The position numbers and the translations under genes were made by a program. The notes beneath the pieces are model-generated. The model was not told the origin of the DNA and made no database searches. It saw only the letters and a program-made list of their open reading frames with translations. Below are positions 6,198 through 14,725 of a DNA stretch of 64,000 nucleotides, one piece after another. Position 1 is the first letter of the stretch. Each line of letters starts with the position of its first letter. Source of the DNA: a virus; IMG/VR virus record IMGVR_UViG_3300022744_000004, positions 1 through 64,000 of that record. One strand, given 5' to 3'.

Positions 6198-8792
6198 ATG
6201 GCCTCAAATTCCATGACCGCCGCCCTTTCCCAAGCACCGTTGGGCCTGCAAGAAGACAGCATGACACCCGACGCCGAAGGCGGGATAACGATCATTTTGG
6301 CGGGTGAACCGGAGGAAGACCCCACCGCACCGGCTGAAAAAGGCGACTTCAATGAGAACTTGGCTGAAACGATTCCTGAATCGGATTTGCAGACCCTTTC
6401 CTCTGACCTGATGGACTTGTTTGACCAAGACGTGATGAGCCGCCGCGACTGGGTTGAGATGTTCGTCAAGGGGATGGAGGTGCTGGGGATGAAGTACGAG
6501 GAGCGCACCGAGCCTTGGTCGGGCGCGTGTGGCGTGTATTCCACGATCCTCACCGAAGCGGCAATACGGTTCCAAGCTGATACGATTCTTGAAACGTTTC
6601 CAGCCAAAGGCCCGGTGCTCACAGAGATCATCGGGGCACAGACACCGGAGAAGGAAGACGCGGCCGAGCGCGTGGCTGAAGACATGAACTTCCAGCTCAC
6701 CGAAGAGATGCCGGAGTTCCGCCCGGAGCACGAGAAGATGCTGTTCAACCTCGGGTTGGGCGGCGCGGCGTTCAAGAAGGTCTACTACGACCCGGCCAAA
6801 AAACGGCAAACGAGTGTGTTTGTGCAAGCCGAAGACATCATCCTGCCGTACGGTACGTCCGATGCGTTCACGGCAGAGCGCCTGACGCAGATGATGCGCA
6901 AGACCAAGAATGAGATCAAGCGGCTGCAGGCCGCCGGGTTCTACCGCGATGTGGACTTGGGCGAGCCGGTGATGTTCCACACGGACATCGAGAAGAAGAA
7001 AGCGGAAGAGCAAGGGTATACCCTGAATGAAGACGACCGCTTCCAGATTCTGGAGTTCCACGTTGACTACGTGCTGCCCGGCGGTGACAAGAAGGCTGGC
7101 TACACCGGTGAAGACGACGAGAACGCGTTGGCCCACCCGTACGTGGTGACTATCGAGCGCGGTACGTCCAAGGTGCTGGCGGTGCGCCGCAACTGGGACG
7201 AGTCCGACGACACATTCGCCAAGCGCCAGCACTTCGCCCAATATACATATATCCCCGGTTTTGGTGCATACGGCATCGGCCTGATCCATCTGATCGGCGG
7301 CTACGCTCGGGCAGGCACGTCGATCATTCGCCAGTTGGTGGACGCCGGTACCTTGTCCAACCTGCCCGGTGGTATGAAGACCCGTGGGCTGCGCACCAAG
7401 GGAGATGACACTCCGATCGCACCCGGTGAGTTCCGTGACGTGGACATCCCAAGTGGCACGCTGCGCGACAACATCATGCCGCTGCCATACAAAGAACCGA
7501 GCGCGGTTCTGGCCGGGCTGCTGGACAAGATCACCGACGAGGGCCGCCGTCTGGGGGCCATCGCTGACATGCAGATCAGCGATATGTCGAGTCAGGCACC
7601 GGTAGGCACCACGCTGGCACTGCTGGAGCGCCAGCTCAAGACGATGACAGCCGTGCAGGCGCGTGTGCACTTCAGCTTCAAGCAGGAGTTGAAGCTCCTG
7701 AAGGCAATCATCCGCGACTATACCCCCAAAGAATACAGCTTCGACCCGCAGGAAGGCGACCGCAAAGCCAAGCAGGCCGACTACGACATGGTGGATGTCA
7801 TACCGGTCAGCGATCCGAACAGTGCCACAATGGCGCAGCGGATCATGCAGTACCAAGCCGCTATCCAGTTGGCCCAAGGCGCTCCCCAGATTTATAACCT
7901 GCCCAAGCTGCACCGCCAGATGCTGGAGGTGCTGGGCATCAAGAACGCCGAAGAGCTGGTGCCGACCGATGACGACCAGTTGCCGCGCGACCCGGTATCG
8001 GAGAATATGTCGCTGATCACGGGCAAGCCGACAAAGGCGTTCATCGCCCAAGATCACGATGCCCACATTGCCGTGCACAGCAGCATGATGCAAGACCCAA
8101 TGGTGATGGCACAGTTGGGGCAAAACCCGATGGCCCAGCAGATTCAGGCCGCCATAATGGCGCACATCGCTGAGCACTTGGCGTTCCAATACCGTGTCAA
8201 ACTGCAAGAGCAGTTGGGTGCTACGCTGCCCGCCCCGGATACGGAGATGGAGCCGCAGATCGAAGCGCAAGTGTCCAAGTTGATGGCGCAGGCCGCTGTG
8301 CAGCTCTTGCAGCAGCACCAAGCACAGGCCGCACAACAGCAGGCACAACAGCAAGCCCAAGACCCGATCATTCAGATGCAGATGCAGGAACTGCAGATCA
8401 AGAAGCAGGATGCCGACACCAAAGCCATGAAGGCAAAGGGCGACCTGCAACTCAAAGCGCAAGAACTGCAGATGAAGATGGGGCAACAAGCGCCGCAGGA
8501 GACGCCAGAAATGGTAGCCCAGCGCCACGCGCAAGAGCTTGCTGCACAGCAGCAAGAGCAGCAACAACTGGCACAAAAGCACGCACAAGAGTTGGAAATG
8601 GCACAACAGGCTCATCTGGCGAGCCTGCAGCAGCAAGGACAACAGCACGCGCTGAACCTGCACACCAACGCGCAGACCGCTTCGCAAAAAGCCTTGCACG
8701 CGCAGGCTGCCCACGAGGCCCGGCTCGAACAGATGAAAGCAGCGGCCGCCGCTGCGGCCAAGGCTAAACCAGCACCGAAAAAGGCTGAATGA
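6198..8792 (+). CDS. Portal protein
   Basis: An 864-residue portal, large for the class and typical of podovirus-like and environmental phages. It follows terL with AAGGAACCCGT before ATG. The early region contains Trp-Ser-Gly-Ala-Cys-Gly-Val-Tyr and a Gly-Leu-Gly-Gly-Ala-Ala-Phe-Lys-Lys-Val-Tyr segment near residue 185, seen in these portals. Roughly the last 170 residues are extremely Gln/Ala-rich and helical, probably a barrel or coiled-coil extension reaching into the head. Twelve copies should form the DNA channel. The family call rests on position, size and sequence character. Confidence 0.85.
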   Translation: MASNSMTAALSQAPLGLQEDSMTPDAEGGITIILAGEPEEDPTAPAEKGDFNENLAETIPESDLQTLSSDLMDLFDQDVMSRRDWVEMFVKGMEVLGMKYEERTEPWSGACGVYSTILTEAAIRFQADTILETFPAKGPVLTEIIGAQTPEKEDAAERVAEDMNFQLTEEMPEFRPEHEKMLFNLGLGGAAFKKVYYDPAKKRQTSVFVQAEDIILPYGTSDAFTAERLTQMMRKTKNEIKRLQAAGFYRDVDLGEPVMFHTDIEKKKAEEQGYTLNEDDRFQILEFHVDYVLPGGDKKAGYTGEDDENALAHPYVVTIERGTSKVLAVRRNWDESDDTFAKRQHFAQYTYIPGFGAYGIGLIHLIGGYARAGTSIIRQLVDAGTLSNLPGGMKTRGLRTKGDDTPIAPGEFRDVDIPSGTLRDNIMPLPYKEPSAVLAGLLDKITDEGRRLGAIADMQISDMSSQAPVGTTLALLERQLKTMTAVQARVHFSFKQELKLLKAIIRDYTPKEYSFDPQEGDRKAKQADYDMVDVIPVSDPNSATMAQRIMQYQAAIQLAQGAPQIYNLPKLHRQMLEVLGIKNAEELVPTDDDQLPRDPVSENMSLITGKPTKAFIAQDHDAHIAVHSSMMQDPMVMAQLGQNPMAQQIQAAIMAHIAEHLAFQYRVKLQEQLGATLPAPDTEMEPQIEAQVSKLMAQAAVQLLQQHQAQAAQQQAQQQAQDPIIQMQMQELQIKKQDADTKAMKAKGDLQLKAQELQMKMGQQAPQETPEMVAQRHAQELAAQQQEQQQLAQKHAQELEMAQQAHLASLQQQGQQHALNLHTNAQTASQKALHAQAAHEARLEQMKAAAAAAAKAKPAPKKAE

Positions 8793-8992
8793 TGGACGAC
8801 AAAATTCTCCAGCTCCTCTTGCGTAAATTGGAGGAACGTATTGCTGGGATTGAACAAGCGCTGTCGTCGGGGTCGGCACCCGACTACGCAGCGTATCAAA
8901 ATTTGGTAGGGCAGGTTCGGGGTCTTGCTGCCGCCCAAATGGAAGTAACCGACCTCTTGCGTAGATTAAAGGAAGCCGAAAATGACGACTGA
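8789..8992 (+). CDS. Small hypothetical protein
   Basis: A 67-residue protein starting in the portal stop (ATGATG overlap) and ending across the start of the GroES-like gene. It is one helical hairpin with many Leu, Glu and Ala residues. Similar small helical proteins often sit between portal and scaffold in these phages. Function unknown; a head assembly role is an inference from position. Confidence 0.65.
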   Translation: MMDDKILQLLLRKLEERIAGIEQALSSGSAPDYAAYQNLVGQVRGLAAAQMEVTDLLRRLKEAENDD

Positions 8993-9383
8993 GTTCAACG
9001 TCGCTGCTGTAGACCTGTCCGGGGTGCTGAACACCTCGGCAGAGGAAAAGGCAAAACAACTGCCCGATCCTGCCACTTACCACCTCCTGTGCGTACTGCC
9101 GGAGGCCGATGACAAGTACGATAGCGGGCTGATCAAAGCGGACAAGACCGTCCAATTTGAAGAGCTGCTGTCCCCGGTGCTGTTCGTCTTGAAAGTTGGG
9201 CCTGATGCGTTCAAGGATGAGAAGCGATTCCCGTCTGGCCCCTCGTGCAAGATCGGTGATTTCGTCATCGTGCGCCCCAACACGGGCACGCGCATGAAGA
9301 TTCACGGTCGTGAATTTCGTTTGGTCAACGACGATTCCGTTGAAGCGGTTGTGCAAGACCCGCGCGGCATTTCCCGCGTTTAA
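8982..9383 (+). CDS. GroES-like co-chaperonin
   Basis: A 133-residue protein matching the Cpn10/GroES fold: after a 30-residue N-terminal extension come Tyr-His-Leu-Leu-Cys-Val-Leu-Pro, a glycine-containing segment (about 43-56, Ser-Gly-Leu-Ile) where GroES has its GroEL-binding mobile loop, then Val-Leu-Lys-Val-Gly-Pro, Lys-Ile-Gly-Asp-Phe-Val-Ile-Val, and Thr-Arg-Met-Lys-Ile-His-Gly-Arg-Glu-Phe. Its place between portal and scaffold/capsid suggests it pairs with host GroEL to fold the capsid protein, as T4 gp31 does. Fold call is good; partner is inferred. Confidence 0.78.
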   Translation: MTTEFNVAAVDLSGVLNTSAEEKAKQLPDPATYHLLCVLPEADDKYDSGLIKADKTVQFEELLSPVLFVLKVGPDAFKDEKRFPSGPSCKIGDFVIVRPNTGTRMKIHGREFRLVNDDSVEAVVQDPRGISRV

Positions 9384-9392
9384 GGAGGCATC

Positions 9393-10337
9393 ATGGCACA
9401 AGTTGAAAAGACTGAATTCGAGTTCCCCGACGAGGTGGAAAACAAGCAGCAGGCTACTCCGCCGGAGCCTGAACTGGAGATCGTTGACGATACCCCGGAG
9501 GCAGATCGCGGCCGCAAGCCCATGATCGACCCCCCGAAAGACCCTACCGACGAAGAGCTTAGTAAGTACGACGAGAGCGTCAAAAAACGCATCCAGCACT
9601 TCACCAAGGGCTATCACGAAGAACGCCGGGCAAAAGAAGCGGCACAGCGTGAGAAGGAAGAAGCCCTGCGACTGGCCCAAGTCGTTGTGGAAGAGAACAA
9701 AAAACTGCGTGGAACACTATCGGAAGGACAGACCGCGCTGTTGGAGCAGGCAAAGCGTGTGGTTGCCAGCGAGCTGGAGCAGGCCAAGCGCAGCTACAAG
9801 GAGGCGGCAGAATCTTTTGATTCCGAGGCAATGCTGGCCGCGCAAGAAGCGATGACGGTAGCAAAGATCAAGGCGGACAAAATTGAAAACTACCGTCCCA
9901 CGCCTTTACACCAGCCAGAAAATGAGGTACAAATCGCCCAGAGTCAGCAACCCGCTGCACAAGTTGACAACAATCTTGCCAAATGGCGTGATGAAAATCA
10001 GTGGTTTGGTGCCAACAAGCGGATGACCGCTTACGCACTCGGGGTGCATGAGGACTTGGTTAGTGAAGGCGTACCGGCTGGTAGCAAGCAGTATTACGAT
10101 CGACTGAATGCCGACCTCCGTGAACGCTTCCCTGAACAGTTTTCTGACAACGGAAATGGTAGCGATGCTGATGCGAACACTCAGCGCCGCTCAAATGTAG
10201 TAGCACCTGTGACCCGTAGTACAGCGCCCCGAAAAGTCGTACTTACGCAGTCGCAAGTAAATATCGCCAAGCGGCTCGGCGTTCCATTGGAACTGTACGC
10301 CCGTAAGGTTGCGGAAGAAATGAGGAATGTGAAATGA
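9393..10337 (+). CDS. Scaffold protein
   Basis: A 314-residue, highly charged protein with AAGGAGG before ATG. It has an acidic Pro-rich N-terminus, a long coiled coil (roughly 60-160) rich in Glu, Lys and Ala, and a basic C-terminus with a Gln-Ser-Gln-Val-Asn-Ile-Ala-Lys-Arg-Leu-Gly segment close to its end. This is the usual layout of phage scaffolding proteins, which guide capsid assembly and leave before packaging. It sits just before the head genes and overlaps the next gene in ATGA. Confidence 0.8.
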   Translation: MAQVEKTEFEFPDEVENKQQATPPEPELEIVDDTPEADRGRKPMIDPPKDPTDEELSKYDESVKKRIQHFTKGYHEERRAKEAAQREKEEALRLAQVVVEENKKLRGTLSEGQTALLEQAKRVVASELEQAKRSYKEAAESFDSEAMLAAQEAMTVAKIKADKIENYRPTPLHQPENEVQIAQSQQPAAQVDNNLAKWRDENQWFGANKRMTAYALGVHEDLVSEGVPAGSKQYYDRLNADLRERFPEQFSDNGNGSDADANTQRRSNVVAPVTRSTAPRKVVLTQSQVNIAKRLGVPLELYARKVAEEMRNVK

Positions 10338-10792
10338 CGGAACAAACTCGACAACCACGTAGTCTGGACAAGCGCGAAACAACCGAGCGTGCCAAATCAT
10401 GGGCACCGCCTGCGCTCCTGCCTGATCCGACTCCCGAGCCGGGCTTTACTTTCCGTTGGATTCGTCTGAGTACGCTCAACAATGACGACCCAATGAACAT
10501 TTCTGCAAAACTGCGTGAAGGTTGGGAGCCTGTGAAGGCATCCGCCCATCCCGAACTGGGCCTGTACAGCAGCGGCGGTAAAAACGACCGCTTCCCTGAC
10601 AGCGTAGTTGTGGGTGGACTGATGTTGTGCAAAATCCCGGCCGAGTTCATGGAACAGCGTTCTGCGTACTATCGGAACCAAACCGATAACCAGATGGCGT
10701 CCGTGGATAACAACTTCATGCGCGAGAATGATCCGCGTATGCCTCTCTTCAGTGAGAAGCGTAGCAGCGTGACATTCGGACGCGGGTCTTAA
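10334..10792 (+). CDS. Hypothetical head-region protein
   Basis: A 152-residue protein coupled to scaffold (ATGA overlap). It has a Pro-rich, charged N-terminus, then a compact domain with Trp-Glu-Pro-Val and Leu-Cys-Lys-Ile-Pro, and ends in an Asn/Arg-rich tail. Such proteins are regular members of scaffold-capsid cassettes in related phages. Function unknown. Confidence 0.65.
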   Translation: MTEQTRQPRSLDKRETTERAKSWAPPALLPDPTPEPGFTFRWIRLSTLNNDDPMNISAKLREGWEPVKASAHPELGLYSSGGKNDRFPDSVVVGGLMLCKIPAEFMEQRSAYYRNQTDNQMASVDNNFMRENDPRMPLFSEKRSSVTFGRGS

Positions 10793-10806
10793 CAAAGGAG
10801 TCTTAA

Positions 10807-11430
10807 ATGGCATCAGTGTCTTCTCCCTATGGCCTGAAGCCGGTATCGCTTACCGGTGGTCAGTCCTACGCGGGTTCTGTCCGCGAAATCAAGCTGTCTA
10901 CGAACAATACCGCTGGTTTGTTCAACGGCGACATTATCCAGCTCACCGCTGCTGGCAACCCCCAAGCCCTGACCGCCACCATCACCACCGGTACTACCGC
11001 TGGCGTTGTGGGTGTGATGACCGGCTGCCGCTACACTTTGCCCACCACAGGTCAGTCGATCTGGGCACAGTACGTTCCGGCCAACGCCATTACCAACGGC
11101 TACACCAACGTGTACATCTACGTTGCTGATGACTACGATCTGGTCATGCAAGTCCAAGGCTCCGCAGCCTTCGGTACGCTGACCAACGGTGCTGCTGGCG
11201 CTGTCGGCAAGAACGTGGCTCTGGGTAACTTCAGTGCTGGTTCCACCGCAACTGGTAACTCCGCAGTCAACGCTGTGGTTGGTACCAACGGTGCTTCGCT
11301 GGCTTCTACCGCCACCTTGGCAATGCGTATCATCGGTATCGTCCCCGGTACTGAAAACGATACATTCCCAGAACTGCTGGTTCGTTGGAACAGCGGTGCG
11401 CATTCCTACAACCTCGCTACTGGCGTCTAA
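10807..11430 (+). CDS. Head decoration / structural protein (putative)
   Basis: A 207-residue, low-charge protein rich in Gly, Ala, Thr, Asn and Val, with the start Ser-Ser-Pro-Tyr-Gly-Leu-Lys-Pro-Val typical of a family encoded immediately before the major capsid protein in many environmental phages. It has a strong AAAGGAGTCTTAA ribosome site. Codon use is like the capsid gene, suggesting high expression. A minor head or decoration role is inferred from position and composition. Confidence 0.7.
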   Translation: MASVSSPYGLKPVSLTGGQSYAGSVREIKLSTNNTAGLFNGDIIQLTAAGNPQALTATITTGTTAGVVGVMTGCRYTLPTTGQSIWAQYVPANAITNGYTNVYIYVADDYDLVMQVQGSAAFGTLTNGAAGAVGKNVALGNFSAGSTATGNSAVNAVVGTNGASLASTATLAMRIIGIVPGTENDTFPELLVRWNSGAHSYNLATGV

Positions 11431-11443
11431 GGAGTAAAGCAAA

Positions 11444-12355
11444 ATGGCTATTTCACGTTCGCAACTCCTGAAGGAACTGCTGCCCGGTTTGAACGCTCTG
11501 TTCGGTCTGGAGTACGCCCGCTACGGCGAAGAGCACAAGGAAGTCTACGACATCGAGACTTCCGAGCGTTCTTTTGAAGAAGAAACCAAGCTGGCCGGTT
11601 TCGGCGCGGCCCCTGTCAAGAGCGAAGGTTCCGCCATCGCTTACGACAACGCGCAAGAAGCATGGACTGCACGTTACACCCACGAAACCATCGCAATGGG
11701 TTTCTCCATCACTGAAGAAGCGGTGGAAGACAACCTGTACGATAGCCTGTCTGCACGTTACACCAAGGGCTTGGCTCGCGGTATGGCGTACACCAAGCAA
11801 GTCAAGGGTGCCTATGTGCTGAACAACGGCTTCGCTGGTGGCCCCACCTACGGTGACGGTCAGGTTCTGTTCTCGACAGCCCACCCGCTGGTCAACGGTG
11901 CTACCAACAGCAACCGTCCCGCAACCGGTGTTGACCTGAACGAAACCTCGTTGGAAAACGCTGTGATCCAGATCGCTGCGTGGACTGATGAGCGCGGTCT
12001 GCTGATCGCCGCTAAGCCCAAGAAGCTGGTGATCCCGCCTGCTCTGATGTTCGTTGCTACTCGTCTGCTGGAAACCAACCTGCGTGTTGGCACTACCGAC
12101 AACGACATCAACGCCATCAAGAACAACGGCTCGATCCCCGATGGATACACCGTCAACCACTTCTTGACAGACACCAACGCTTGGTTCCTGATCACTGATG
12201 TGCCCAACGGCCTGAAACACTTCGTTCGTACCCCCATGTCTACCGGAATGGACGGTGACTTTGATACAGGGAACGTTCGCTACAAGGCTCGTGAGCGCTA
12301 CTCGTTTGGCGTGAGCGATCCGTTAGGAGTTTATGGCAGTCCCGGTTCGTTCTAA
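11444..12355 (+). CDS. Major capsid protein (Mu gpT-like)
   Basis: A 303-residue protein with the features of the Mu gpT-like major head family: an N-terminus with Glu-His-Lys-Glu-Val-Tyr-Asp-Ile-Glu and Phe-Glu-Glu-Glu-Thr segments, a central Phe-Ser-Ile-Thr-Glu-Glu-Ala region, Phe-Ser-Thr-Ala-His-Pro-Leu near 145-151, and Leu-Val-Ile-Pro-Pro before a helical stretch. The HK97 fold is expected. It follows scaffold and is the last gene before a strong terminator, as for a highly expressed capsid gene. Confidence 0.88.
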   Translation: MAISRSQLLKELLPGLNALFGLEYARYGEEHKEVYDIETSERSFEEETKLAGFGAAPVKSEGSAIAYDNAQEAWTARYTHETIAMGFSITEEAVEDNLYDSLSARYTKGLARGMAYTKQVKGAYVLNNGFAGGPTYGDGQVLFSTAHPLVNGATNSNRPATGVDLNETSLENAVIQIAAWTDERGLLIAAKPKKLVIPPALMFVATRLLETNLRVGTTDNDINAIKNNGSIPDGYTVNHFLTDTNAWFLITDVPNGLKHFVRTPMSTGMDGDFDTGNVRYKARERYSFGVSDPLGVYGSPGSF

Positions 12356-12371
12356 GCCCTAGTGCTTTGAG

Positions 12372-12398
12372 AAAGCCACCTTCGGGTGGCTTTTTTCA
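12372..12398 (+). terminator. Intrinsic terminator after capsid gene
   Basis: AAGCCACC-TTCG-GGTGGCTT followed by a run of T. It is a textbook Rho-independent terminator with a stable TTCG tetraloop, 17 bases past the capsid stop. Confidence 0.9.
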
Positions 12399-12498
12399 TT
12401 ACTGCGTGCTATATTGCTGCATCCGGGTTTTCCGGTGCCTCAGACTGTCCCGGCAGACTTTCCTACGAGACTGAAGCACCTCAACGTAGGAGTTATTC

Positions 12499-12987
12499 AT
12501 GGCTACTTCCACCACCCAATCCGCATGGCGTTCGTTCGGCGGCGACACAACCAAGACCGCCTATGCTGGCGACATGCTGATGGTCGCTGAGTTCTACATG
12601 CCCAGCACCCAGCAGACTGCCAATACGGCCGTCCAGATCGGCGCAAGCAATACCAACCCGGTGGTTCTGCCCGCTGGCGCTGAAGTTGCGTTCTTCGACA
12701 TCAAGCCCGCTGTGACCGGCGGCACCACGCCTACCCTGAACTTGGGCCTGCGCGTCAACGCCACCGGTACTAACACCGCTACCGCTCTGGGCAATGCAGT
12801 CCCCTCCGTGTCCACCGCTGCCGTGGTGAACATCGCTTCGGCAACTGCCGGTGCCAACATTGGCGCGGCGCTGAGCACCACTTCCCTGATGACCCTGACG
12901 GGCGCACTGACCGGTGCGCCTACTGGCGGTTCTCTGACCGGTCACCTGTACTACTACGTTCCTAACGGCGGCGCAGCTACAGCTTAA
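12499..12987 (+). CDS. Virion structural protein (putative)
   Basis: A 162-residue, Thr/Ala/Gly/Asn-rich, almost charge-free protein that looks all-beta. GTAGGAG precedes the ATG. It is the first gene after the capsid terminator, so it needs its own promoter or read-through; none is obvious in the 100-base gap. A decoration or head-fibre role is plausible from composition and place. Confidence 0.65.
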   Translation: MATSTTQSAWRSFGGDTTKTAYAGDMLMVAEFYMPSTQQTANTAVQIGASNTNPVVLPAGAEVAFFDIKPAVTGGTTPTLNLGLRVNATGTNTATALGNAVPSVSTAAVVNIASATAGANIGAALSTTSLMTLTGALTGAPTGGSLTGHLYYYVPNGGAATA

Positions 12988-13000
12988 TTAGGAGCCTGAC

Positions 13001-13339
13001 ATGGCACAACCCGTACGTGTGACGGTGGGGTCGGCAACGACCTCCAATGTCATTCCCCTCGACAACTACCGTACGCCGTTCAACATCGGCATCGGGTGTG
13101 CTTTGTCTGCTGGTGCGTCCCTGACGTACAAGGTGCAGTACACCTACGATGATGTGCAAGCGGCTACGTTCAATGCCTCTACGGCAACGTGGTTTGACCA
13201 CGCCACGCTGGCGGCAAAGACGACATCGGCTGACGGTAATATCGTCGTGCCAGTGACGGCTATTCGCCTGAACGTAACACTCTACACCTCTGGCACTGTC
13301 ACCATGACCGTGATCCAAGCAGGTATGTCTGGAGAATAA
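13001..13339 (+). CDS. Virion protein, beta-rich (putative)
   Basis: A 112-residue, beta-rich protein with many Thr and Val, including Asn-Val-Ile-Pro-Leu-Asp and a C-terminal Val-Thr-Met-Thr-Val-Ile-Gln-Ala-Gly strand. It resembles small head or capsid-surface proteins found between capsid and connector genes. It has an AGGAGCCTGAC site. No family recognised. Confidence 0.65.
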   Translation: MAQPVRVTVGSATTSNVIPLDNYRTPFNIGIGCALSAGASLTYKVQYTYDDVQAATFNASTATWFDHATLAAKTTSADGNIVVPVTAIRLNVTLYTSGTVTMTVIQAGMSGE

Positions 13340-13341
13340 CG

Positions 13342-13857
13342 ATGGCTGACATGGCATCAATCAAACTGTTCCATTCGATGCTGACGCCCATCATGGAGGC
13401 CATTCCACAGGTGGTCGAAATGCTGGAGAAGAAGGCCGACATGGATCGCACGATGGCCGCCTATCAGGCAGACATCGAAAAGGCCAAGGCCGAAGTGCAG
13501 AAGGCGTACGACGAGGCTGACCGCCGTATCACTGAGCAGAACGGTGTGATTACCGGCCTGCTGGATCAGCAGGAAGCCCTACGTGCCGAGATCGAGCGCA
13601 CCCGAACCAAGCTGGCTGCTGATCAGGAGGCCGCCGCTGACGCCGCTGCCGCTGCCAAGTACGCCGCTGACGCGGCCGTAATTGAGCACAACGCCCGCGC
13701 AAACCAAGCTGAACTGCAGGCTAAAGAGCGTATCGAGGCGGTGGAAGCCGACGCTGCTGCCCGCGCGGCTGAGCTGGAGAAGTCGATTGCCGAGCTGACC
13801 AACCGCGAAGCACTGGCACAGAAGGCTTTGGACAAGCTGCGCGAAAAGCTGGGGTAA
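13342..13857 (+). CDS. Coiled-coil structural protein (putative)
   Basis: A 171-residue protein predicted to be almost entirely helical: Ala, Glu, Lys and Gln dominate from about residue 25 to the end, with clear heptad spacing. It may form a long trimeric or dimeric rod. It lies two bases past the preceding gene and three before the next. Role unknown; a head-fibre stalk or assembly factor would fit. Confidence 0.7.
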   Translation: MADMASIKLFHSMLTPIMEAIPQVVEMLEKKADMDRTMAAYQADIEKAKAEVQKAYDEADRRITEQNGVITGLLDQQEALRAEIERTRTKLAADQEAAADAAAAAKYAADAAVIEHNARANQAELQAKERIEAVEADAAARAAELEKSIAELTNREALAQKALDKLREKLG

Positions 13858-13860
13858 GGT

Positions 13861-14199
13861 GTGTCTACCAGCGGTGTAACCTATGTCCAAGGGCTGGACA
13901 GCGGTAACTACGAGTTCACCCATGTGGTGGCTACCGTTACTGCTTCCGGTGACACCGTTGTGTACACCCCGTCCGCAGGCAAGCGCATCCGGGTCTATTG
14001 GTCGTATGCCATCACTGACCCCGGCTCCTCGGCGTCTCCGCTGATCAAGATCATCCTTGGCGGCACCGAGAAGTTCCGGGTCTATGCGCTGAGCAAGCGC
14101 CAGCAGATGACAGGGCCGGTGGACGGCACATTGGTCGTAAACTTGAGTGTGGCCGCGTCTGTCGCAGTGACTTTTGTCTTGGAGGAGGTCGGAGCATGA
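13861..14199 (+). CDS. Small beta-rich virion protein (putative)
   Basis: A 112-residue protein starting at GTG just after the coiled-coil gene. It has a C1q/TNF-like feel (strands with Tyr-Thr-Pro-Ser-Ala-Gly-Lys-Arg-Ile-Arg-Val-Tyr) and could cap the rod made by its neighbour, but no family is certain. The stop overlaps the next ATG. Confidence 0.6.
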   Translation: MSTSGVTYVQGLDSGNYEFTHVVATVTASGDTVVYTPSAGKRIRVYWSYAITDPGSSASPLIKIILGGTEKFRVYALSKRQQMTGPVDGTLVVNLSVAASVAVTFVLEEVGA

Positions 14200-14366
14200 T
14201 CGAATTGGTAGGCGAGAAGGCAGAACTCCGGTTCACGTTGGAGATCACGCGTGCGGACACTGGCAAGGTGGAGACGTACGAAATGGTGGGTCACTCCGAC
14301 CCGGAAGAACTAAAGAAACTTTTAGGAGAACATCTTGGCAGTAACACACTCGACAGCGGCGCGTAA
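14196..14366 (+). CDS. Small hypothetical protein
   Basis: A 56-residue protein with GGAGGAGGTC before ATG and an ATGA overlap with the preceding gene. It is mostly beta with an acidic Leu-rich C-terminal helix. Its last 32 bases overlap the following TTG-started gene, and its 3' end carries that gene's AGGAG site. Function unknown. Confidence 0.65.
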   Translation: MIELVGEKAELRFTLEITRADTGKVETYEMVGHSDPEELKKLLGEHLGSNTLDSGA

Positions 14367-14724
14367 CGCCGCAACGGATGCCGTCACGGCCCTGATCGGC
14401 GCGTCCGGCAAACTGGCGTTCCGCCTGACCGGTACGGTAGCCGCACCGGGTACGGTTGTCGCCACCCTGTCCTTGTCGGCCACGGCGTTTGGTGCCTCGG
14501 CAACCGGTACAGCCACGGCCAACGCGATCACCAGCGACACCAACGCAACCGGTAACGCGTCCCCTGTAGCAACCGCTACGCTGCAGACCTCTGCCGGTAC
14601 TGTTGTGATCCACTGCGCTGTGGCTGCGTCGGCGTCCGACATTAACATGACCAACGGCCTGACAGTGGCTGCGGGCGATACCGTTTCCTGCTCTTCCCTG
14701 ACCTACACTGCACTGAGCGCATAA
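14335..14724 (+). CDS. Structural protein, low complexity (TTG start)
   Basis: A 129-residue protein rich in Ala, Thr, Ser and Val, with a TTG start preceded by TTAGGAGAACATC. It is almost free of charged residues and beta-prone, like its neighbours. It overlaps the 56-residue gene, implying translational coupling. A decoration or fibre-linked role is inferred. Confidence 0.65.
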   Translation: MAVTHSTAARNAATDAVTALIGASGKLAFRLTGTVAAPGTVVATLSLSATAFGASATGTATANAITSDTNATGNASPVATATLQTSAGTVVIHCAVAASASDINMTNGLTVAAGDTVSCSSLTYTALSA

Positions 14725-14725
14725 C

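Noticed and set aside
6204-9680. A 1158-codon open frame opposite the portal and co-chaperonin genes
   Set aside because: It is antisense to well-supported genes, has no ribosome site, and its Leu/Arg/His-heavy composition is what codon bias on the other strand would give.
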